Source of the DNA: Emydura subglobosa
Lineage: Eukaryota; Chordata; Testudines; Chelidae
NCBI GenBank assembly: GCA_007922225.1
Contig: ML679971.1
Span: 868,001 to 932,000, forward strand
Direction of reading: 5' to 3'
DNA: 64,000 nt
Position 1 is the stretch's first letter, and the number at the start of each line of letters is the position of its first letter. The notes beneath the pieces were generated by a model. The model was not told the origin of the DNA. It ran no database searches and saw only the letters and a list, made by a program, of their open reading frames with translations. Made by a program: the position numbers and the translations under genes. Below are positions 57,518 through 64,000 of this stretch, one piece after another.

Positions 57518-58221
57518 TGGTTGTGTGTGTGTGTTCTCTCAGTGTCTGCACAGGTAACCGAGACATCACTTCACAATCGAATTATTCAATAAGACCACAA
57601 ATCCTTTCAGCAACAAAGGCCAGGTTTATTGTAGAAATGCATGGTCCTAGTATCCTACAGTCTCTACAGGACCACTAACACACGTATTCATGATACAATG
57701 GACCAGCTCAATAAACAGCATGACTTTCCGTTCCCCCCTCAGCTGGACCAAGATGCTTCCTCTGAGACCCTCTTTTATACATTGATACAAACAAATGGTG
57801 TACTACCCCTCTGACATGTGTAGTTGCTATCCCCTGATGTGGCAAGGTACCATCCTTTGACGTGGTAAGATACCACTCATTACCTTGTACCCGATGGTTC
57901 CATCAAAACATCTCTATTCATCATATTAAGACATTTCTTTCCATTATAGTGTCATTTGGAGAGGTCAGTGATCCCTCGTTATCTTTGGGGTATTAGGATG
58001 TCTTGGTACCTTTCTAGAATGTGCTTGTGCCTAACACTTTTTTAGAATGTGTGTTTGTAATACCAGCTATATTCTTGCCAGTTACTGTGAGTCTGACAGC
58101 ATTCACAGCCTGACTTCTGCTAACTTTGCTTTATAACCGGAGGGCTTGACTTACTTTAGCTCAGGCCTCATACTTGGCCTGTTATACTCGGCCTCGTGTC
58201 TCAGGCTTTTACTTTCTACTA
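57518..58221 (-). mobile_element. LTR-like element, minus orientation
   Basis: On the minus strand the right end starts TGTAGTAGAAAG. A TATA box (GTATAAAAGA, plus 57,772-57,782) is followed about 140 bases later by AATAAA (plus TTTATT near 57,635). That is the U3-R-U5 order of a retroviral LTR. The left end was placed at TGTGTGTG after TTGGT; the right flank is GTGGT, a 4-of-5 target-duplication match, so the boundaries are tentative. There is no coding interior. Confidence 0.55.
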
Positions 58222-58700
58222 CAGTGGTTACCATTGAAATGTCAATATTTGCCCAACCCCCCATGGCATCTGATTTATTAAAAACAGGAAATATTTGTGT
58301 TGTCATAGTCTACAGCTGTGATATCTTTTGGCCACTATGTGTTGGAGCCATTCCCAATAAAGGTATTTAATCTTTTTACAGACAGCTATATTAATAAAAT
58401 ATAGTGTGAAATCCTGCTCCTGGTCCCATGGCATGTCAACGGCAAAACTCCCATTGACTTCAATAAGGCCAGAATTTCACCCAAAGATTGATACGCTTGT
58501 AAATGCAGCTTCCTCTCTGCTAAAATTAATCTAATGCCCATCAATCTCTTATACACAATACCCCTCCATCCCATTCTAGTCCTGATGTGCCTCACGTCTC
58601 CCAGCTCTGGCAATACACCAAAATTCCAACCTGAAACAACTTGGTTTTCCAGTCCTGGTAGACTGATGTGCTTTCGGGGGAGATACGTTTTAGAACCACA
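58222..58700. other. Unassigned, with one palindromic-core piece
   Basis: CCATTGACTTCAATAAGGCC at 58,451-58,470 belongs to the ATTGACTTCAATGGGA group. No gene. Confidence 0.4.
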
Positions 58701-58701
58701 G

Positions 58702-58800
58702 TTCAGCTAGGTACTTGAGCATGTGCATAATTTTAAGCAAATCTGTAGTCCTATTGACTTCAATGGGACTAGTCACATGTTTAAGTACCTTGCTGAATCA
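58702..58800. repeat. Palindromic short element, hairpin-forming
   Basis: AGCTAGGTACTTGAGCATGT (left) pairs with ACATGTTTAAGTACCTTGCT (right) around ATTGACTTCAATGGGA at 58,753-58,768, giving a stem of more than 20 bp. A MITE-like family repeated elsewhere in the window. Confidence 0.7.
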
Positions 58801-58980
58801 CTAATCGGACCATCAAACCCATTTTGCATTCGTGTCCAATGAAGATCTGAAGTTACCAAATGCTAAAGGCCTGTGTTTTATAGCTAATGTGCCACTTAAT
58901 TTTCTAACTTATATTATGGGGGCAAAAATCCCACAAACACGGACTTTTCCATGTGCCACGAGCACTCAAGTAAAAATTCA

Positions 58981-59004
58981 TAAAATAAATAAATAAATAA
59001 ATAA
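58981..59004. repeat. (AAAT)n microsatellite
   Basis: Five to six AAAT units in an A-rich context. Confidence 0.92.
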
Positions 59005-59009
59005 GTTTA

Positions 59010-59290
59010 TGGTTAAATATTGGAACTGTAATTTAAATGGGAAAGCTAATTTGAATGCAAAGCAATTACTGACACTTAATATTAGCCAGACTAATAAAGC
59101 AGCAATTAAACTTCATTATATAGCTATAAAATTGATGTGGAATAGATTGATTGCACCAAATGCTCGTACTGATGCTTGATGGTATCATGGGCAAGGTGAA
59201 CTTGTTCATTTAATTGGAGGATCAAAATAATTCCCTCTAATAGATTTAACCTTATTGTATTTCTTGGTTTCAGATGACAACGGCGACAGT
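59010..59290. promoter_or_regulatory. Candidate conserved non-coding element
   Basis: No repeat match in the window. Dense in homeodomain-like words: TGTAATTTAAATGGG, GCTAATTTGAATGCAAAGCA, GCAATTAAACTTCATT, TTCATTTAATTGGAGG and ATAATTCCCTCTAATAG. Complex sequence without microsatellites. Typical texture of a developmental enhancer, but conservation was not tested. Confidence 0.33.
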
Positions 59291-60132
59291 ACAAACAAAT
59301 AAATAAACAGAATGAAAGAAGAGAAAAAAGTCTATGAGCCAGCTAACTCCACAGCTAACATTCTCTATACCATAGGATAGTCCTGTTCCCAGGGGATCCA
59401 GGGTTATTTGAGAATTTTCTTGCCAGCAGCGGTATTGGAGTTTGTGCAGCAGCGTTGCTCATTGTTCACTCCTTGAAATGTATGTGAGGTGCTAAAGGAA
59501 GCTTACATACAAATGCATCTCCGCACGCTCACTGCTTACACGAAATTAGCAGCTAGGAGTATATTAAGTTCTGTGATTAAAAGAAAAAAAATCGACTGAA
59601 AACGGAAAGGGTAAAGAGTGACGGGGTCGTTGCTAAAACCAGTTCCTTTTCTTCTACATTGGAGCTGCATGAGAACAGCTATTTTCTATTGGCAATGGAC
59701 TGTGGTGTAATAGCTGTGTTGACTGTAATGTGTTCTCAGCAGCTGCTACTTGCTTCTCACCTTTTCTGAATAAAAAATAGTATATTTCAAATAATAGGGC
59801 CTGCTCCCCATCTGGTGTAAATCAGAATATCTCCATTTAAGTCAATGGATCTGTGGTCATTTACTTCAACTGAGGATCTGGCCCATAATTCCTTACCCCT
59901 GTTACTCATGTAATGAGAACCCACACAGGGGCTTCAGCTGCAGGGATCAAACCTGGGACCTATGGAGCTTAACACATGAGCTTCTACTACGTGAACTAAA
60001 AGACACATCTCTGCTAGCCAATGCTATAATAGGCTCAGCATTGGGATTTAGCTGTCACTAGAGGGGGACAGAGAGCCACGCCAAGCAAGCAGGGATTACA
60101 CTCGATACCTACGCTATTTGGCAAGTCATTAA
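59291..60132. other. Unassigned, with a palindromic piece at 59,798-59,890
   Basis: ATCTGGTGTAAATCAG and GAGGATCTGGCCCATAAT flank AAGTCAATGGATC, an old palindromic repeat. 59,930-60,000 has tRNA-like inverted words (GGGATCAAACCTGGGACC). No gene. Confidence 0.4.
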
Positions 60133-60345
60133 GGGTATGTCTACACTGCAGTTAAAAACCCGTGGCTGGTCTGTGTCAGCTGACTCAGGTTCATGGGGCT
60201 CTGGCTGCAGGGCCATAAAATTACAGCATAGATGTTCAGGCTCAGGCTGGAGCCCAGACTATGGGACCCCACAAGGGAGAGGAAGGTTCCAGAGCCTGAC
60301 TCCAGCCCGAGACCGAATGTCTACATTGCAATGGAAAAAACTGAA
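60133..60345. mobile_element. GGGTATGTCTACAC-type MITE, right end truncated
   Basis: It begins GGGTATGTCTACACTGCAGT and runs through GGCTCAGGCTGGAGCCCAGA, a central AGGGAGAGGAAGG spacer and GAATGTCTACATTGCAAT, then leaves the family. The final arm is missing. Matches the full copy at 15,594-15,873. Confidence 0.8.
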
Positions 60346-61635
60346 CATTTTCCAGGTTTCTGTTCTCAGGTTTTGTGCTTCCAGCTAGAGCTGTGAGAAA
60401 TGTTCCCAATGGCTCATGCCAACCTATCCTTTCTTTGTGACTTGTCTGTGACTTGTAACCGTGTCATGCCCCTGAATTTCATTTTGAATTCTGAGTTCAA
60501 ATGAACTAACTAAGTCATGGCAGAATTTGTGCAGCTGATGCTTATTGTTCATGCTGTTTTGGCCTGAAATGCCTTAATATTTTACTGAGTGGCACGGTTT
60601 AAAATCTCAGGGTAAATTCCTGGCCCCGTTGAAGTCACTGGTAAAACTCTCAGTGAGTTCAGGGGGGCCCAAGATTTCACCCCATGTTCCAAGTCCAGGT
60701 TTAAATAAGCATACATACCCATGTGACTCAACATATGTGCTCATTTGCGCACACACATATTCAAGAGAGGTTCACTGGCATAAAAACGGAGCAATGTTTT
60801 ACCTGGTTTCTTCCCAGATTTGTTTTCAACAATGCAAAGTTAAGGAATTATATGAATAAGAATTAATAGCTGCACATAAAATGTTGATCTTACATTTTTC
60901 AGTGACATTTAAATAATAAAAATAGGTATTATGAACCATTAACAAAGCTGAATTTGGGGCCTAAAGCGCTTAGAGGAGGACATGTTCAATTTTTATGCAA
61001 GCAATAGTGACTACAATGTTCTAAGACCAAGATTCTTAAAAATAGGACTCTTAAATCCACCTGTGACCATCAGATTTTCAAAAATACTGCACCCCCTCCC
61101 CCCCCACCAACCTCACAACCCTTAATAAGTGCTTGCTCAGGCCTTTTGAAAAGCAGACCACTCATTAGGTGCCTAAATATAGACATAGGCGCCTAATTTT
61201 AGTCCCCTATGTTTGAAAGTGTTGGCTCAAGTCTTCAGGATATAGTCCTGAAATTTAGTGCTGAGTTTCAGGAATAAGAGTACTTTGAGTTTTGTTTTAT
61301 TTTTAATACAAGTTTTTCTCTAATTGGTTTTTTAGCCTGTTTTTTTCCCCCCTGATGTGAAACTATACATCTGCTGGAATGTACAATGTGTTTTATTGAT
61401 AGGGAAATTTTTCAAACATGGAATCAAAAGCACGCATAATCTTATTCCTCCTTGTAAACTGCTGCCTGTAGTGAATATTGCTGTGTTTTCAAAATCAATA
61501 AGGTGACCCACAGCCAGTGTGTGTTTCGTATTCCAAATGATTTTTTCTTTTGGTATGCAGCACCCTGTATATGTTCATTATTTAGTAATCTCTCTGTTTT
61601 AGATTGTTTGTACAGATATCTGATTTTTTGGTTCG
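60346..61635. other. Unassigned, with 'cctaa' palindromic words at 61,040-61,220
   Basis: AGGTGCCTAAATATAGACAT and related words match the 'cacctaaa' group. No exon or RNA seen. Confidence 0.4.
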
Positions 61636-61639
61636 CTTG

Positions 61640-62000
61640 CAGTTCCAACATTTGAAAGAAAAAATTGTTTCAGGTCAACCTGAAAATATTTTTTTTTATT
61701 TTTGGTGAACTGAAAAATGGGGAAAAAAAAAAAAAACCCAAACAATAAATTGGTTTGGCGTTGAATAAAATGTTGCATTGGACCCAAAACAAAATTTGTG
61801 CTTAATTTTCAAGCTTTTAAAAAAATTAAAATTAAAATTGAACTAAATTTCAAAATGAAGAGTTGTTTTGAACTGAAAAATTAAAACTTTTCATTTTGAA
61901 CATGTTTTAATGAAACATTTCAGTTTTTTCAAATTTTTTTGCCCCCAATCAAACAACTGGGTGAATTTGACACAAATTTGTTAAATGTTTCAGTTGACCC
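61640..62000. mobile_element. AT-rich palindromic element
   Basis: GTTTCAGGTCAACCTGAAAA near the left and GTTTCAGTTGACCCTATCTG near the right are opposed ends around blocks of TTTTGAACTGAAAAATT. Related in texture to the AT-rich MITE family but not assigned to it. Confidence 0.4.
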
Positions 62001-62137
62001 TATCTGTAGATGGCAACACACCTTTTAATTTGGTCTATTCTATGCACTTTCAGGTTCAGATTCTGTCATATGTTGATTAGAGATCAGTTCAGGATGAGAG
62101 CCAGGCACCAAGGACCTAGATATAATTCCCTGATTCT

Positions 62138-62523
62138 CAAGACTTACACTACACAGATAGATGATGTAAGGCAGTTTACATCAACCTAATTCTGTAAGCA
62201 GTCTACACTAAAATGTTGCTTCCACTGATGTAACTGACCCAATGTGCTGACTTAATAACTCTACCTCTGCGAAAGAAGTCGATGTAATTAGGTTGATGTA
62301 ATATCAGTGTAGACACTGAGTTGTTTACATTGACTCTTGCTGCCATTCAGAAGCCGTCCCACAATGCCCCACACTGACAATTAAAATGGTGCAAGTGCTC
62401 CAGATGAGGTCACGCACTGCCGATAGAAGGAGAGTAATGCGGACATGCAAAAGTGATTTAATTACTGCGGTGGCTGTAGGTTGACATGACTTAGGTCAAC
62501 TTCATTTTGTAGTGGAGACTTCC
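62138..62523. mobile_element. MITE with ~15-bp imperfect inverted ends
   Basis: AAGACTTACACTACA (left) pairs with TGTAGTGGAGACTT (right). The interior contains TTGATGTAATATCAGTGTAG and CCGTCCCACAATGCCCCACA, words I associate with a common turtle MITE. Non-coding. Confidence 0.65.
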
Positions 62524-62539
62524 CAAAGAGTTGGATTAG

Positions 62540-62544
62540 CCCCC
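62540..62544. repeat. Flanking 5-bp repeat (CCCCC), left
   Basis: Matches 63,647-63,651. A homopolymer repeat is weak evidence on its own, but it sits exactly at TG...CA ends. Confidence 0.5.
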
Positions 62545-62725
62545 TGTAGGAAGGCGCAGTGGCCTTCCTCTGAGCCTGGGCCCGCGGAAGGGCCACAGGC
62601 ATCCAATCAGACGCTAGACTCGCCGGCAGCCCAGTCTGCCCGGCAACCAGGCAGCTGGGCCCGATAGGTCCTGCCGAATGGCCAACCCGGCAGCAGGGGG
62701 GCGGAGGCTTAGGGAGGGCGGCAGC

Positions 62726-62733
62726 TATAAAAA
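62726..62733 (+). promoter_or_regulatory. TATA box in the CpG-rich element
   Basis: TATAAAAA in a GC-rich context (GCAGC upstream, GCGGG downstream), with a CCAAT word about 120 bases earlier (near 62,603). A good pol II promoter core. Confidence 0.6.
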
Positions 62734-62812
62734 GCGGGCTCTACAGCTCAGAAGGGAGAAGGCTGCTGGCGGAGACAGATGTGCTGCCTCGCCGGCTGCG
62801 GCCAGGGGCTGA

Positions 62813-63265
62813 ACCACGCCAGACTACTGCCGCAGGTAACCCCCTCCCGCCTCTAAGGCCTGGGTTGGGCCTCCGGGCCCTCTGGACTGGACGAAGTCTC
62901 CAGGCCCGAGGCGCTGGGCCCAGCCTCAGGCCCACAGCGGCTGGGATGAGCCACCTGAACCAGAGATCTGGGAGTTCCGCCCAGAAGCTGGTCCGGACCT
63001 GGAGGAGCTGCCAGACACCCAACCCCAGGAGGCGGGATCCGACCTGGAGGAGTTGCCAGAGGCTGAACCATACCCCCAACCCAGCGATCTGGAGGAGCTG
63101 CCCCTCACTGAGGAGCTTCCCAACCTACCCCCCGTTGACGCAGAAGGACTGACCGGCCTAACCCGTGCAGTGTACCCTGATGATACAGAGGAACCGACGG
63201 ACATAGGCAGCGGGGAACCCGGGGAGGAAGGAGCCCAGGGACAGCCAGAGGCGTGGCTATACTAG
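62813..63265 (+). other. Open frame with three in-frame DLEELP units, no ATG
   Basis: This frame is open for about 150 codons and ends at TAG at 63,263-63,265. DLEELP is encoded three times exactly 45 bases apart (starts 62,996, 63,041 and 63,086). The surrounding peptide is acidic and proline-rich. The +1 frame of the same DNA is also open in part (from 62,781). No ATG begins the frame, so translation would need splicing or a non-AUG start. It lies within the transposable element. It matches no protein I know, and the repeat may be a DNA-level tandem duplication that happens to keep phase. Confidence 0.35.
62996..63130 (+). repeat. 45-bp imperfect tandem repeat, three copies
   Basis: Units start at 62,996, 63,041 and 63,086, each opening with GACCTGGAGGAGCTGCC or a close variant (GATCTGG in the third). 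The period is an exact multiple of three. Confidence 0.85.
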
Positions 63266-63455
63266 GGGTAACGCCCAGTCGGTGTGTTGCGGCAGGAGCC
63301 CCGCCGACTGAGTGGCAACACCCGTGCCACTGCTAGGGCCCTGGGCTGGGACACAGTGGAGTTGGGTGGGCCTGCTTCCCCCTCCCTTCCCCCCTGATCC
63401 TTGCCAATCCCCAAAAGGGAAATAGCCTCTGCCGCCCGCTAAACTCGAGCCACTG

Positions 63456-63537
63456 CTCTTTGCTCGCCCGCCCTGCCTGAGGGTCGGGGCGAAAGACTCT
63501 TTGCTCGCCCGCCCTGCTTGAGGGCTGGGGCGAAAGA
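63456..63537 (+). repeat. 41-bp tandem repeat, two copies
   Basis: CTCTTTGCTCGCCCGCCCTG begins both units at 63,456 and 63,497. The second is followed by a partial GAAAGACTGAAAGACT echo. Confidence 0.88.
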
Positions 63538-63562
63538 CTGAAAGACTAACATTCCCCTGTCT

Positions 63563-63617
63563 TGTAGGAAGGTGCAGTGGCCTTCCTCTGAGCCTGGGCC
63601 TGCGGGAGGGCCGCCAG
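63563..63617 (+). repeat. Second copy of the element's first 55 bases
   Basis: Differs from 62,545-62,599 at about five positions. It begins directly at the acceptor-like TGTCTTGTAG and lies 30 bases from the right end. Confidence 0.85.
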
Positions 63618-63646
63618 GACTGGACCAGGCAGGAGCCCGTCCTACA

Positions 63647-63651
63647 CCCCC
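63647..63651. repeat. Flanking 5-bp repeat (CCCCC), right
   Basis: Pairs with 62,540-62,544. Confidence 0.5.
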
Positions 63652-64000
63652 ACAGCAATGCTTTGACATATTCCTAGGTAGCTCCCAGTTCCACCAGCCG
63701 CACAGGGTCCTGAAAGAAATGTGGATGCATGAAGGATTCCCCGCTAAGCATTTGTAGCTGTGCCACTTGAGAGGTGTAAAGTTACTTCATAATCTAGAAC
63801 CGTTTTAGGTATTCACTAATATCCTGCAAACACAAAATAGTCATCTTTCCACAGAACAACTGCACTCTGGGCCAAGTTTTACCACATCAAACTCAGCTGT
63901 GTGTGTTTGTGTGTGTGTATGTGCCCTCTGGTGCTATAAATCAGTGTTTCTCCATAGAGGCCAATGGAGCTGTGCTGGTTTACACATGTTGAAGAAATGG
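63652..64000. other. Unassigned non-coding stretch with a GT-rich run
   Basis: GTGTGTGTTTGTGTGTGTGT at about 63,899-63,918. The last 60 bases (GCTATAAATCAGTGTTTCTC, CCAATGGAGCTGTGC) resemble the palindromic ATTGACTTCAATGGGA group. Confidence 0.45.

Larger units (their letters stand above)
62545..63646 (+). mobile_element. CpG-rich terminal-repeat element, 1,102 bp (LTR or TRIM-like)
   Basis: It starts TGTAGGA and ends TCCTACA, perfect 7-bp inverted termini of TG...CA type, flanked by CCCCC on both sides. Its first 55 bases recur at 63,563-63,617 with about five differences. It is GC- and CpG-rich, unlike the rest of the window, which suggests a younger age. It contains a TATA box at 62,726-62,733, a donor-like CAG|GTAAC near 62,835, an acceptor-like TGTCTTGTAG at about 63,567, a 45-bp in-frame repeat and a 41-bp tandem repeat. 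It is either one long LTR whose 5' end was duplicated near the 3' end, or a short element whose LTRs are 84 bp (63,563-63,646) with a mutated 5' copy. No gag or pol is seen. Confidence 0.62.

Noticed and set aside
62741..63658. Several long GC-rich frames on the minus strand
   Set aside because: Stop codons are rare in GC-rich DNA; the frames overlap on all phases and translate to low-complexity Gly/Ser/Arg sequence.
1..64000. CRISPR arrays, operons or phage-like modules
   Set aside because: No regularly spaced direct repeats, no ribosome-binding sites, no dense coding; the repeat content is vertebrate.

Overview
This window looks like intergenic or intronic DNA from a large vertebrate genome. 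A turtle is most likely; another non-avian reptile such as a crocodilian is possible. The evidence is the repeat content: CR1 LINEs of the type whose 3' end reads GAACATAAGAAC on the minus strand, CR1 tails of the bird-like ATAGAATCATAGAA type, CR1/L3-like tails, many old MIR/CORE-SINE pieces, GGGTATGTCTACAC-type palindromic MITEs, a decayed hAT transposase and several solo-LTR-like units. I found no intact protein-coding gene, rRNA, functional tRNA, CRISPR array or bacterial feature. Almost all short open frames are chance frames or lie inside repeats.

Layout. 1-0.65 kb: CR1 reverse transcriptase remnant (minus). 2.0-3.1 kb: an 875-bp LTR-like insert between 44-bp direct repeats, inside a MIR-like sequence. 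4.0-4.2, 10.8-11.4, 15.6-15.9 and 16.5-16.8 kb: MITEs and palindromic elements. 9.0-9.3, 13.2-14.5, 15.9-16.3 and 59.0-59.3 kb: low-repeat stretches rich in homeodomain-type sites that look like conserved non-coding DNA; one holds a possible orphan exon (13,696-13,813). 17.3-18.2 kb: CR1 (minus). 18.8-21.06 kb: hAT transposase pseudogene (plus). 21.5-25.8 kb: Penelope-like, CR1, MITE and MIR fragments. 28.6-30.1 kb: probable old LTR element. 31.6-32.2 and 33.3-34.45 kb: AT-rich MITE copies, the second interrupted by a CR1. 39.5-40.2 and 41.8 kb: CR1/L3-like tails. 43.30-44.13 kb: solo LTR with a perfect 5-bp target-site duplication. 48.66-53.75 kb: a composite CR1 about 5 kb long, with decayed ORF1 and ORF2. 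55-56 kb: a MIR with visible pol III boxes and two opposed CR1 tails. 57.5-58.2 kb: LTR (minus). 60-62.5 kb: MITEs. 62.545-63.646 kb: a CpG-rich terminal-repeat element with 5-bp flanking repeats, a TATA box and an in-frame 45-bp repeat.

The most notable structure is a CR1-MITE chimera. The copies at 33.46-34.40 kb and 48.66-49.58 kb share the same CR1/MITE breakpoint, and the second is joined to a long CR1 that lacks its own 3' end. This suggests that a CR1-MITE read-through RNA was copied and moved by CR1 machinery. The GC-rich element near the right end is the other main candidate for an unusual family. I see no sign of a new multi-gene system. Family names come from remembered consensus patterns and were not checked against a repeat library.
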